Positions 7,366 through 15,492 are shown, counted from the first letter of the stretch. The stretch is 47,546 bases of DNA from Ruminococcaceae bacterium UBA1425 (GCA_002329365.1 DCUB01000007.1:1-47546); one strand, 5' to 3'. Numbers and translations: made by a program. The notes: generated by a model not told the origin, from the letters alone.

Positions 7366-8493
7366 TCAGCCCTTTTGCCCGCCAAGCCTGTTCAGCGACT
7401 CCATTTTGAGGTATGCGTTGATAAAGCCGTCGATATCGCCGTCCATTACGGCGTTGATGTTGCCGACCTCAAAGCCCGTGCGGTGGTCCTTGACGAGCGT
7501 GTAGGGCATAAAGACGTATGAACGAATCTGGCTGCCCCAGGCTATTTCCTTCTGTACGCCCTTGATGTCCTCGATTTTGTCAAGATGCTCTCTTTCCTTG
7601 ATTTCCAGCAGCTTTGACTTTAGCATTCTCAATGCAACCTCGCGGTTCTGGTGCTGGCTCCGCTCGACCTGGCAGGAGGTTACGATTCCCGTGGGTATAT
7701 GCGTTATGCGTATGGCGGAGGACGTCTTGTTTACCTTTTGACCGCCTGCCCCGCTTGCGCGGTAAGCGTCGATTTTCAAATCGTCGGGATTAATTTCGAC
7801 GTCAATAGTATCGTCAATTTCGGGCATGACCTCAAGCGATGCAAACGAGGTGTGTCTGCGCCCGGAGGCGTCGAACGGCGAGACGCGGACGAGCCTGTGA
7901 ACGCCCGACTCGCTGCGCAGATAGCCGTATGCGTTTTCGCCCTCAATCAGCAGAACGGCGGATTTAAGCCCCGCTTCGTCGCCGTCCAGAAAATCTATCA
8001 TCGAGCATTTAAAGCCCCTGTTTTCGCTCCAGTGCATATACATGCGCACGAGCATCTGCACCCAGTCCTGCGACTCCGTGCCGCCGGCGCCGGCGTGAAA
8101 CGTCAGAATGGCGTTCTTTGAGTCGTACTCTCCCGTCAGCATCGTGCCGAGCGTCTGCTTTTCAAGCTCGGCTACAAAATCGTCGACGCTTTTGCGGCAG
8201 TCGGCAAGAAGCCCCAGGTCGCCTTCCTCGTCGGAAAGCTCTATCATCATCAATGTGTCGTCAAAGTCGGCTTTCAGCGATTCATAAGTAGCAACCCTGT
8301 TTTTCAGCATGCTTATGCGCTGAAGCACCTTCTGCGAGTTTGAAAGGTCGTCCCAGAAATCGCCCGCGGCGGTTTTTTCCTCAAGCTCCGAGATTTCGCG
8401 ACGCATCGCGTCAAGCCCGAGAGCCTCTTTCAAGTTGAGCAGTTTGTCTTCGTATCCGAGAAGATCAAGCTTAAGCTCTTCAAATTGTAACAT
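7366..8493 (-). CDS. prfB: peptide chain release factor 2, encoded in one continuous frame
   Basis: A 375-residue RF2. It has an N-terminal helical domain, the SPF anticodon-like tripeptide within SPFDASGRRHTSF (about residues 203-206) and the peptidyl-hydrolase GGQ motif in SGAGGQKVNKTSS (about 249-251). It recognises UGA and UAA stops. Most bacterial prfB genes need a +1 frameshift at CTT-TGA-C near codon 25; here the matching place reads GGG CTT GAC with no stop, so no frameshift is needed and that form of autoregulation is lost. The gene itself ends in TGA. AGGAGG lies 12 nt before ATG 8491-8493, a rather long spacing. It heads an operon with the cyclase and PGT genes. Confidence 0.97.
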   Translation of the reverse strand: MLQFEELKLDLLGYEDKLLNLKEALGLDAMRREISELEEKTAAGDFWDDLSNSQKVLQRISMLKNRVATYESLKADFDDTLMMIELSDEEGDLGLLADCRKSVDDFVAELEKQTLGTMLTGEYDSKNAILTFHAGAGGTESQDWVQMLVRMYMHWSENRGFKCSMIDFLDGDEAGLKSAVLLIEGENAYGYLRSESGVHRLVRVSPFDASGRRHTSFASLEVMPEIDDTIDVEINPDDLKIDAYRASGAGGQKVNKTSSAIRITHIPTGIVTSCQVERSQHQNREVALRMLKSKLLEIKEREHLDKIEDIKGVQKEIAWGSQIRSYVFMPYTLVKDHRTGFEVGNINAVMDGDIDGFINAYLKMESLNRLGGQKG

Positions 8494-8599
8494 ACTTAAA
8501 TTTATCCTCCTTAAATTCCAGCCAACTTATTATATAAAATATAACGTGAAAAGTAAAGGAACTTTTTACATATTGTTAACATATAAAACGAAATAATGA

Positions 8600-8628
8600 T
8601 TGAAATATAAATATAAAACAGTTATAAT
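8600..8628 (+). promoter_or_regulatory. sigma-A promoter of the RING-like protein gene
   Basis: TTGAAA (8600-8605) and TATAAT (8623-8628) are 17 bp apart, 44 bp before the start at 8673, in an AT-rich spacer of about 180 bp divergent from prfB. Nothing else was recognised in the spacer. Confidence 0.75.
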
Positions 8629-8672
8629 TAATAAGTATCAATATCGAACAGAAAGTCGAAAACGGTGAATTT

Positions 8673-9713
8673 ATGCTATACGAAAATACAACCTGCCCTG
8701 CCTGCGGAGTTGAGTTTCGCGAGGGCGACGACATTGTTGTCTGCCCCGACTGCGGCACGCCGCATCACAGGTCATGCTGGAAAACCTTCGGAAAATGCGC
8801 GAACGAAGGCAGGCACGGTGACGGTTTTGTCTGGACGGCACCGAGATCGGCAGCCAAGGTAAACGAGTACGCCAGCAAAACCGAAACAAAGGAAGAAACG
8901 GAGGTCATATGCCCGTCCTGTGGCGCCGGATGCCCTCCCGATACCCTCGTATGCCCCGAATGCGGCATGAGCTTCGGAGCTGTCGGCAGGGCTTTTTACG
9001 GCGCGGAGCAGGATTTCAATATTGACCCCGGCTTCTTTTTTGACGGGGTAAAGGCAGACCCGGACGATTCAATCGACGGAATAAAGGCAAGGGACGCGGC
9101 GGCATATGTTCAGACAAGAACGGTAAGGTATATCCCGAAATTCATTGCAATGTCGCGCAAGAACAAAAAGGTCGGCTGGAACTGGGCGGCGTTATTTCTT
9201 TCTCCCTTATGGTTCTTTTACAGAAAAATGTACAAAGCGGGAATTCTTTTTGTCAGTCTTACATGTATAGCGCTGCTGTTCGCCTCTATCCCTCTGAGCA
9301 ACGCGAGTGCAGACTTTGTTGAGTACATGAGCAATTATATTGAAATAACTAACACCACAACAATCGAGGAGTTTTCCGAAGACTACAACGAGTTTTTGAT
9401 AAACTACGAAAACCTGCCCGAAAGCGAACGCACGGAAATTGAAAGACTGTACAAAGGCGTTGCTTCATGCTTCGCGCTTTTTGTGTGCTCCTATTTTGTC
9501 GCAAACATTTTCGCGGCGTTGTACGGCGACTATCTGTACAAGTCCAAAATGGTCAGGGAGGTTGCGTCAATGCGCAGTTTTGCGAAAAACGATAAAACCT
9601 TTCTCGTGCTCGCCATGAAGCGCGGCGGAGTGTCTGTCTTCTCGGCAATCGGCTGCATGCTTTCGCTGAATTTCTTATTTCAGCTAATAACGGGTTATAT
9701 AAGAATCATGTAA
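8673..9713 (+). CDS. Prok-RING-like and zinc-ribbon membrane protein (DUF2628-like)
   Basis: A 346-residue protein. Residues 8-42 form a RING-like zinc site: C8-x2-C11, C24-x2-C27, H31/H32, C35 and possibly C42, as in the prokaryotic RING finger family. A second CPSC...CPEC zinc ribbon lies near residues 79-97. After an acidic linker, NWAALFLSPLWFFYRKMYKAG begins a membrane region like DUF2628, with about four helices up to the C-terminus and a hydrophilic loop of ~50 residues between them. The function is unknown; similar proteins are common in Oscillospirales. The start is ATG 8673 with a weak GGTGAA. galU follows 40 nt downstream and may share the transcript. Confidence 0.8.
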   Translation: MLYENTTCPACGVEFREGDDIVVCPDCGTPHHRSCWKTFGKCANEGRHGDGFVWTAPRSAAKVNEYASKTETKEETEVICPSCGAGCPPDTLVCPECGMSFGAVGRAFYGAEQDFNIDPGFFFDGVKADPDDSIDGIKARDAAAYVQTRTVRYIPKFIAMSRKNKKVGWNWAALFLSPLWFFYRKMYKAGILFVSLTCIALLFASIPLSNASADFVEYMSNYIEITNTTTIEEFSEDYNEFLINYENLPESERTEIERLYKGVASCFALFVCSYFVANIFAALYGDYLYKSKMVREVASMRSFAKNDKTFLVLAMKRGGVSVFSAIGCMLSLNFLFQLITGYIRIM

Positions 9714-9753
9714 ATTGCGGCATTCGCCGTCAGTCTATGGAAGGATGAAATAT

Positions 9754-10629
9754 ATGAATGTTAAGAAAGCAATAATCCCCGCTGCGGGTTTAGGCACAAG
9801 AGTTCTGCCCGCGTCAAAGGCAGTACCGAAGGAGATGCTTAATATAGTCGACAAGCCCGCCATACAGTATCTTGTCGAGGAAGCTGTCGCGTCAGGCATT
9901 GAGGACATCCTTATTATTACAAACAGGGGAAAGGGCGTAATAGAGGACCACTTCGACCATGCCTTTGAGCTTGAGAAGAATCTGGAGGGAAACAGGGAAA
10001 AGGAAAAGCTGCTTGAAAGCATTAAGGAAATCGCAAACCTTGCCAACGTTTATTTTATCAGGCAGAAGGTCACAAAGGGCCTCGGACACGCCATTCTCTG
10101 CGGCAAATCCTTTATCGGGAACGAGCCGTTCGCCGTGCTTTACGGCGACGACGTAATAATATCCGACGACCCGGTTACCGCACAGCTGTGCCGTGTTTAC
10201 GAAGAATTCGGCTGCGGTACCGTCGGCGTTAAGGAATGCTCCGTAGAGGCTGTGAAAAAGTACTGTACTCTTGACGTCACGCCGCTTCGGGACAATGTCA
10301 TGAGGGTTCACAATATCATCGAAAAGCCGCGCGAGGACCAGATAATGTCGCTTTACGCAATCCTCGGCAGAGTCGTGTTGCCTCCCGAGGTGTTCGGCTT
10401 ACTTGAGGACGGGCTTACAAAGCTTACAACGGGCGAGTTTTTCCTCACCGACGCCCTTGCTCAGCTCGGCAAGGAGGGCAGGCTAACCGCCGTCGATTTC
10501 GTCGGAAACCGTTATGACATGGGCAGCAAGCTCGGAATTATGATGGCAAACTGCGAGGTTGCGCTGGCTCACCCCGAAATAGGCAGCGATTTCAAAGTGT
10601 ATTTAAAAAAGCTTGTTTCCTCTTTGTAA
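9754..10629 (+). CDS. galU: UTP--glucose-1-phosphate uridylyltransferase
   Basis: A 291-residue enzyme making UDP-glucose from UTP and glucose-1-phosphate in the cytoplasm, for wall glycans, glycolipids and exopolysaccharide. The nucleotide-binding signature AAGLGTRVLPASKAVPKEML follows the start directly, and the body keeps VLYGDD, IIEKP and GNRYDMGSK, all typical of GalU. The start at 9754 is preferred because GGAAGG (9739-9744) is 9 nt away; an in-frame ATG at 9745 is too close. Length is normal for the family. No clear terminator follows; 10630-10740 is AT-rich and holds nothing recognised. Confidence 0.96.
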   Translation: MNVKKAIIPAAGLGTRVLPASKAVPKEMLNIVDKPAIQYLVEEAVASGIEDILIITNRGKGVIEDHFDHAFELEKNLEGNREKEKLLESIKEIANLANVYFIRQKVTKGLGHAILCGKSFIGNEPFAVLYGDDVIISDDPVTAQLCRVYEEFGCGTVGVKECSVEAVKKYCTLDVTPLRDNVMRVHNIIEKPREDQIMSLYAILGRVVLPPEVFGLLEDGLTKLTTGEFFLTDALAQLGKEGRLTAVDFVGNRYDMGSKLGIMMANCEVALAHPEIGSDFKVYLKKLVSSL

Positions 10630-10744
10630 TAAAAATTGTTATGTTATTTAAAATCGATAATTATCATTAATAACTGTTGGTCAATATAACCAAAAAAATG
10701 GTAAAAAGTTTGTTAACAAAAAAAAAATAATTGGTTAAAAATGC

Positions 10745-10773
10745 TTGCCAAAGGAGTTGCGTTCTGCTATAAT
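10745..10773 (+). promoter_or_regulatory. strong sigma-A promoter with extended -10
   Basis: TTGCCA (10745-10750) and TATAAT (10768-10773) are 17 bp apart, and TG at 10765-10766 gives an extended TGCTATAAT. Transcription would start near 10780, leaving about 120 nt of untranslated leader before the ATG at 10901. Confidence 0.8.
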
Positions 10774-10779
10774 AATGAT

Positions 10780-10900
10780 GCAGATAGTCGGACTGTGAGT
10801 TTTATTATGTCTTGCGGTTTCCGGCAATGAACCAGCGGTTCTCCGAACCGCGCATATGTAAAAGGGGGTAACCCCGCAAATCAGTTAGGAGGAAAAGGTA
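10780..10900 (+). promoter_or_regulatory. structured 5' leader with three hairpins, class unassigned
   Basis: Three stem-loops lie between the promoter and the gene: TTGCGG...CCGGCAA (10812-10827), a perfect GCGGTTC-TCC-GAACCGC (10835-10851) and GGGG-TAA-CCCC (10865-10875). AGGAGG (10887-10892) and ATG 10901 follow. No intrinsic terminator is visible, so any control would act on translation, mRNA stability or processing. I compared it from memory with c-di-GMP, c-di-AMP, ZTP, THF and fluoride riboswitches and could not match any. Confidence 0.5.
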
Positions 10901-12739
10901 ATGAGTTTCCAAAGAATTGTTTCTATCATTATGTCGATCATCATGACGATTATGACCTCTCTTTTCCCGGGTTTATTCCAGGACAAAACAATCGGAATAA
11001 CAAACGGAGATTGGCTCACGTTAGTTGTGACGGAGTTCGGCATGAATGAAAACGAGTACGGCGAAACTCCCTATTTTGAATGCGTGCCTGCCGACGACGA
11101 GTATTTTGCCGTTGTCCAGATAGCTTTTGAATGGGGAATCGTTCTTGCGGGCGAAATAACAGACATCAACGCTTATGCCACAAACGCGTTTGTTTCGAAG
11201 ACGCTTTCAAGGGCTGTTACGGGAATTTCATCCGGTGATCTAAATCTTCCGGATAACAACAGCAAGGCAAGTATGGATGAAGCTATCAAAGCACTGCGCG
11301 CCGCGCACGAACTGTGGATAGAAAATATGTGTGTTGAGGAAACAAACGCGGAGTTTGTTGCTCAGTCAGGCGTCGTGGATCTTTCCGACATACCCTATAT
11401 CGTTGATGACGGCAAGCTCATTTATGCTGCCGATAAATTCAACGTACCGGTTGGCGGCAAGTTCATCGCGGGCGCAAACGCCTTCAATGTCAGCGGCGCC
11501 GCATACAAGGTGCTGGCGGTTGAGAAGGCAGACGGTCTTGCCTATGTCACTGTCGAAGAGGTTGCTCTTGAGCAGGCTGTTAATGCTATCGATTTCGAGG
11601 GCAAGGTTGTTCCCGACTTCTCGAAGGCAGAGATGAGAGACCAGGAGGGCAATGTTATTCAGAATGCTGACTTTGACGGAGCTGAGGAAGCTGCCGTTGC
11701 CGGCGGTGTAAACATTGTCAGCGATGCAATTGATTCGGCCAAGGACGCCATAAGCGATTTCCTTGCAAATCCGCAGGTCAGCTTCAGCATCAAGGGCTTC
11801 AAGATTAAGCTTGCGGCTACTAATGTAAACTATCAGGAAAAGAGCGTAGCGAGAATCGACATCAGTATCGGCGGCAACGTTGTTGACGGCGTATACGCAG
11901 AGAAGAATTATTCGCTCACAAACATCAGCTACGACGCTAAGTATGACGCGAACCTCGCAAAGCTCAAGATCAACGAAGCTTACCTCATCATGAACTACGA
12001 CCTTACCGAAACCACCGTTCTTCGCGGCTCATATGCGGCTTCCGTAGTGCCGGATGATGACGTTGAGTTTGAAGAAGGCGCAGACTTCCTTTCCAAGCTT
12101 AAGACAAGTCTCGGCAACCTTTCGCTTGTAAAGGGCGGCGGAATTGAGGTTCCCATTTTCTCATACACAATTCCGGTCGGCACAACAGGTCTTACGATTG
12201 ACATGACTGTTTCTCTTTCAATCTCCGCCTGCGGCAGAGTAGAGATTATTGTCAAGTCGAACGAAGTCAAGGGCTACGAAATCATCAACAACAAGGGCAG
12301 ATATATCTCCGAGTCCAGCATTGTTGACAGGTACTTCAACATTCAGGGCGATTTCCAGGTGGTATTGGGCATCAACCTTTACCTTTCATTCCTTGGAATC
12401 AGGATTGTTGACGTAGGCTTCCAGGGTGGTATCGGCGCTTATATCTACACAAGAATCTACAACACCGTGACTCATTATCTCGAAGAGGAAAACGTCCCGT
12501 ATGACGTTGTTGTTGAAATAGCCACCGGATTGCCGAATCTTGAAGATCTGAGAATCTGCACCGCAATTCAGCTTTACGGCATACTCAGGTTCTCGGTCGG
12601 TGAAAAGAGCATCATAAGCAAGATTGGTCTTTCGAAGACCTGGACGATTTACGACAGAAGCAACGGTGTATTTGCCGAGCTCTACATGGTCGACGGCAAA
12701 CTTGTTGACTTGAATGCTTATCAAGCTGCTCTGATCTGA
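10901..12739 (+). CDS. large exported protein with an SLH-like N-terminal domain
   Basis: A 612-residue protein of unknown function. Residues ~1-25 are a hydrophobic export or anchor segment. The next ~70 residues resemble an S-layer homology repeat: YFECVPADDEYFAVVQIAFE then WGIV matches the SLH pattern F-x-D-V-P-x-x-x-W/Y-x-x-x-I-x-x-A-x-x-x-G-I-x, and ATNAFVSKTLSRAVT matches its I-T-R-x-E-A-A-x-x-L-x-R-A-L tail. The remaining ~450 residues are strand-rich (many alternating hydrophobic residues) with no domain I know. Codon use looks more biased toward common codons than in neighbours, which with the strong promoter suggests high expression. It is monocistronic, with its own leader and terminator. 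A surface-layer or wall-bound role is inferred. Confidence 0.65.
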   Translation: MSFQRIVSIIMSIIMTIMTSLFPGLFQDKTIGITNGDWLTLVVTEFGMNENEYGETPYFECVPADDEYFAVVQIAFEWGIVLAGEITDINAYATNAFVSKTLSRAVTGISSGDLNLPDNNSKASMDEAIKALRAAHELWIENMCVEETNAEFVAQSGVVDLSDIPYIVDDGKLIYAADKFNVPVGGKFIAGANAFNVSGAAYKVLAVEKADGLAYVTVEEVALEQAVNAIDFEGKVVPDFSKAEMRDQEGNVIQNADFDGAEEAAVAGGVNIVSDAIDSAKDAISDFLANPQVSFSIKGFKIKLAATNVNYQEKSVARIDISIGGNVVDGVYAEKNYSLTNISYDAKYDANLAKLKINEAYLIMNYDLTETTVLRGSYAASVVPDDDVEFEEGADFLSKLKTSLGNLSLVKGGGIEVPIFSYTIPVGTTGLTIDMTVSLSISACGRVEIIVKSNEVKGYEIINNKGRYISESSIVDRYFNIQGDFQVVLGINLYLSFLGIRIVDVGFQGGIGAYIYTRIYNTVTHYLEEENVPYDVVVEIATGLPNLEDLRICTAIQLYGILRFSVGEKSIISKIGLSKTWTIYDRSNGVFAELYMVDGKLVDLNAYQAALI

Positions 12740-12769
12740 GTCATCGCACAGTAATCTAAACAAAAACCG

Positions 12770-12804
12770 CGGCTCCCGATTAATGTCGGGAGCCGTTTCT
12801 TTTT
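12770..12804 (+). terminator. intrinsic terminator of the SLH-like protein gene
   Basis: A perfect 10-bp stem CGGCTCCCGA (12770-12779) / TCGGGAGCCG (12786-12795) with a 6-nt loop is followed by TTTCTTTTT. Confidence 0.92.
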
Positions 12805-12905
12805 AATATAGTTTTTTTCGTATTCTTATGCTACATTAGCGGCGTGTTAAGAATGCCGCGCCCTACAAGTATTTTGTCCGCTAACGTCTAAAGCCCGAAA
12901 TTGTA

Positions 12906-12929
12906 GGGGTCGGCGTCCTCGGCGACCCC
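12906..12929. repeat. GGGTCG...CGACCC palindromic element, copy 1
   Basis: A 24-nt near-palindrome opening GGGGTCGGCG and closing CGGCGACCCC. Its reverse complement matches the element at 37876-37897 at 20 of 22 positions, including the shared core AGGACGCCGACCC, so the two are copies of one dispersed repeat. Confidence 0.7.
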
Positions 12930-13042
12930 AATATTTTGATATTATTGCCGTAATCGTGGTATAAAGATTTAGGTAATACGCCGTAGGGTCGCACCTGTGT
13001 GTGCGCACGAAGCCGGGCACAAACGATGTATATATAATGTAT

Positions 13043-13099
13043 GGAACGGTCTTGACCGTTCCGCAAGTTTTAAAAGCGAAAAACGTTCAAAACCGTTCC
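13043..13099. repeat. GGAACGGTC-family palindromic element, copy 1
   Basis: It begins with the palindrome GGAACGGTCTTGACCGTTCC (13043-13062), continues CCGCAAGTT, an AAAAGC tract and AAAAC, and ends in AAACCGTTCC. The copy at 16159-16234 shows the same landmarks in the same order: GGAACGGTC, GAC, CCGCAAGTT, AAAGC, AAAAC and a closing CCGTTCC. Confidence 0.7.
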
Positions 13100-13142
13100 A
13101 GAGAGCTAAGAGTAATAAAAAGCCTAATTTTTTAATTTAGTT

Positions 13143-13517
13143 TTATTTAACCTTGGAAATATATTGACAGTATGCGTAAATGTTCTGAATCTTTTTTGCC
13201 TCTACGCCGTCAACAAGAATAATCGGCTGCGTGCTTGACGGTGTTTTATAAAGCTTAAAAACAATCGCGTCCTGCCCCGGCCTCATATTGCGTATGTTTT
13301 TATAAATGTAGTTTCTCTGCTTTATGCCGAGATAATTGAACATAATGATTTCAAGCTCATTGTTGCTGAAGCATTTAAGAACATCGTCACCGTGAGAATC
13401 GATTATCTCCCTTGCCTCGTCAAAAGATAAATTCATTACCTTGTATTCGCCTTCGTTGAGCAATGAAATCATTTCGCTGTTGTCAAAAAGAAGCAACGGA
13501 CGGTCAGAAAGCTGCAT
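13143..13517 (-). CDS. DUF1874-like small protein (YddF / STIV B116-like, tentative)
   Basis: A 124-residue cytoplasmic protein. The start at 13515-13517 is chosen for GGGAGG 8-9 nt upstream. The pattern LLLFDNSEMISLLNEGEYKV, SFDEAREII, then LGIKQRNYIYKNIRNMRPGQ and DAIVFKLYKTP follows the layout of DUF1874 proteins (opening LFNS, a Y-x-x-x-x-L-s-x-e-e-A strand-helix, LLGxxVxxNR, pGDxAlVFKL), although the usual GH-S-T segment is changed. DUF1874 proteins occur in archaeal viruses, ICEBs1 and many Firmicutes; their function is unsettled. The gene is alone, with its own promoter. Confidence 0.45.
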   Translation of the reverse strand: MQLSDRPLLLFDNSEMISLLNEGEYKVMNLSFDEAREIIDSHGDDVLKCFSNNELEIIMFNYLGIKQRNYIYKNIRNMRPGQDAIVFKLYKTPSSTQPIILVDGVEAKKIQNIYAYCQYISKVK

Positions 13518-13548
13518 AAAAGAACCTCCCTTGTTTAATATGTTATAC

Positions 13549-13577
13549 ATATTATCATTTGCGCGGCACTGTGTCAA
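13549..13577 (-). promoter_or_regulatory. sigma-A promoter of the DUF1874-like gene
   Basis: On the minus strand TTGACA (13572-13577) and TAATAT (13549-13554) are 17 bp apart, 32 bp before the ATG at 13517. Confidence 0.8.
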
Positions 13578-13689
13578 TATAAACTGACTGCATTTTTAGT
13601 CGGTACTGTCAAAGAAAAGAAACGATGAATGCAGAAAGGTGAAGTCTTAGTATGACCTTCATCTTTCAGTAGCCTTCGGTATATAGCAA

Positions 13690-15360
13690 TCATGAAAATA
13701 TTTTATCAAACACCTTGTCGCAGTACCGCGATATCATCTTATAAAGCGAAAGCGCGGCGCCGTATTCACCGTCCGATCCGTTGACTGAATAAGCTTCAAG
13801 TGTTACATTTAAGTCGCCGGGAGTGTATGCGTCCGAAATAACGGATTCGAGCAGCGGGTCAACAAGCGTTGAAAAAAGCTTGTTGGGAAGTGAGTCGGCG
13901 TATGCAAGCTTTGCTAAAATCCCCGTCAGCTTTGCTCCGTCAGCGGAGAGCAGCATTTGTGAATACTGCCCCAGAGCGTAGGAGATGCAGCCCTTTAACG
14001 CGGCGAACAATATTGAAGGCTCGGTGTCGTTAACCGAAAAGCCTTCTTCGCCCGCAAAGAATGCGCTGAAAATATCGCCCGCTACTTCATAAACGGAGTT
14101 ATAATCGCTTTCGGGCATGGTATATCCCGCGGCGGCAGCGATTTCCTGAATCGAGTCGGCGTCAGGCGTGTTGTACTCGTCGTAAAGCGGAAGCGCAAGT
14201 GACTTGCCTATAACGCTCATTATTTTGTCAATAACACCGTACAGAGCGCTTTCCTCCTCAATGTCGAGCACGCTCGCTATCTTCTGAGCAGAGCCTATCA
14301 TGCGGTGTACCCACAGCTTGATTCCTGCGTAAAAATAACCCTTGCTGAAGGACGGAAAATCGGATTGCAAAAGCTGAAGCTGCGCGTCGGTATAGCCCTG
14401 TGTCAGGTCAGACGTGTCGATTGTCGTTACATAGTCGGTTTTGACATTAACCTCCGCTGCAGTGAAAACAACCTTTCTGTACGCGTTCGGATATGTGATA
14501 AGTGAGCCTGTCATAATATCATAAAGCTTTCCGCTCTTTTTTGTGTCAGTTTCGGTTATGTCGTTTGCATGGATGTGACCTGTAAAAACATATTTAATCC
14601 CGAGGTCGGCAAGCTGTTCTGCAACCTTCATGTACGAGCCGCCGAAAAAGCTTGAGGATAACACCGACATGCCGCCCATGTGGGGCAGAACGTTGTGGTG
14701 CATCATAGCGACAAGGTGTTTGCCGTCGCCTGCCGCCGCCTGTGCCTGTGCTTTAATCCACGTCATCAGCCTGTCGTCTATTCTTCCCTCATCCTTGCCG
14801 TCGTAGCATGTGTCGACGGCAAGCAGCCTGTAATCGCCGTTTAAGTCTGCCGTATAGGACGCCGAGCCCTCGTCAACTGCTACCGCCTCGTCGTAACCGA
14901 AGGCCCCATAAAGCTGCCTGAACTCTTTGTAATCAATATTGTTTTCCGTCGACTCGGCTTCAATGTCGTGATTGCCGCAGATGACATATACGCGCTTTCC
15001 CTTTGACTCCGCCTGGCTGAGCAGAGCTACCATTTCAGCGTGTGAGGCTCGGTTACCGTCGGTAAGGTCGCCGGGAAGCAGCAGGATTTCTTCTTCGGAC
15101 TCGTCAAAAGCCTTGAGAAAAGATTTAATTATGGCAGTTGATTCATAATTCATCTGCCCCTGCTTTGTCGCGTGATAAAATATATCGTCGCCCTCGCCCA
15201 CGGGTACAGGACCGCAGAGTGAAAGCGGCTTAAGATGGAGGTCTGAAGCAACACAAATTTTAAGATTGTTGCCGTTTGCAAAAACGTAAAGAGGCACGGC
15301 GGATAATATCAATACGGCAACAAGAATGACCGCCCAGGTCTTTTTCAAAAAACGCTTCAT
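13690..15360 (-). CDS. secreted calcineurin-like metallophosphoesterase
   Basis: A 556-residue exported phosphoesterase. A signal peptide (KKTW, hydrophobic core to residue ~25, then FANG) precedes a calcineurin-like domain with every metal motif in order: SDLH (D40, H42), PGDLTDGN (~98), GNHD (~135), MMHHN and GHIHAND. The roughly 270 residues after the catalytic domain are helical and unfamiliar. Such proteins release phosphate from nucleotides, phospholipids or sugar phosphates outside the cell; the substrate cannot be set. ATG 15358-15360 follows GGAGG. It is monocistronic and divergent from the cyclophilin. Confidence 0.9.
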   Translation of the reverse strand: MKRFLKKTWAVILVAVLILSAVPLYVFANGNNLKICVASDLHLKPLSLCGPVPVGEGDDIFYHATKQGQMNYESTAIIKSFLKAFDESEEEILLLPGDLTDGNRASHAEMVALLSQAESKGKRVYVICGNHDIEAESTENNIDYKEFRQLYGAFGYDEAVAVDEGSASYTADLNGDYRLLAVDTCYDGKDEGRIDDRLMTWIKAQAQAAAGDGKHLVAMMHHNVLPHMGGMSVLSSSFFGGSYMKVAEQLADLGIKYVFTGHIHANDITETDTKKSGKLYDIMTGSLITYPNAYRKVVFTAAEVNVKTDYVTTIDTSDLTQGYTDAQLQLLQSDFPSFSKGYFYAGIKLWVHRMIGSAQKIASVLDIEEESALYGVIDKIMSVIGKSLALPLYDEYNTPDADSIQEIAAAAGYTMPESDYNSVYEVAGDIFSAFFAGEEGFSVNDTEPSILFAALKGCISYALGQYSQMLLSADGAKLTGILAKLAYADSLPNKLFSTLVDPLLESVISDAYTPGDLNVTLEAYSVNGSDGEYGAALSLYKMISRYCDKVFDKIFS

Positions 15361-15388
15361 CGTTTTACCTCCGGAATTTGATATTTAA

Positions 15389-15417
15389 ATTATATCATTA
15401 TGTTGTAAAAAAGTAAA
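15389..15417 (-). promoter_or_regulatory. sigma-A promoter of the metallophosphoesterase
   Basis: On the minus strand TTTACT (15412-15417) and TATAAT (15389-15394) are 17 bp apart. Confidence 0.65.
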
Positions 15418-15434
15418 CCGAAATGTTTTTGGAA

Positions 15435-15463
15435 TTGACAAACGGCTGATTTTGGGTTAAATT
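15435..15463 (+). promoter_or_regulatory. sigma-A promoter of the cyclophilin lipoprotein
   Basis: TTGACA (15435-15440) and TAAATT (15458-15463) are separated by exactly 17 bp, 30 bp before the ATG at 15493. Confidence 0.75.
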
Positions 15464-15492
15464 AATAAAAAACCGAAGGGATTTGAAAATGA

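Larger units (their letters stand above)
12805..13142. other. repeat-rich intergenic spacer without a gene
   Basis: About 340 bp with no convincing coding frame. It holds two palindromic elements (12906-12929 and 13043-13099, listed separately) and a partly palindromic TAGGGTCGCACCTGTGTG-type sequence near 12984-13020. The composition is heterogeneous, suggesting accretion of short mobile repeats downstream of the terminator at 12770. Confidence 0.6.

Noticed and set aside
10780..10900. A c-di-GMP-I, c-di-AMP or THF riboswitch in the leader.
   Set aside because: The conserved loops of these classes are missing; only generic stems are present. It is listed as an unassigned structured leader.
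12805..13142. A CRISPR array or prophage remnant in the repeat-rich spacer.
   Set aside because: Repeats are palindromic, few and not evenly spaced, and no cas or phage genes are near.
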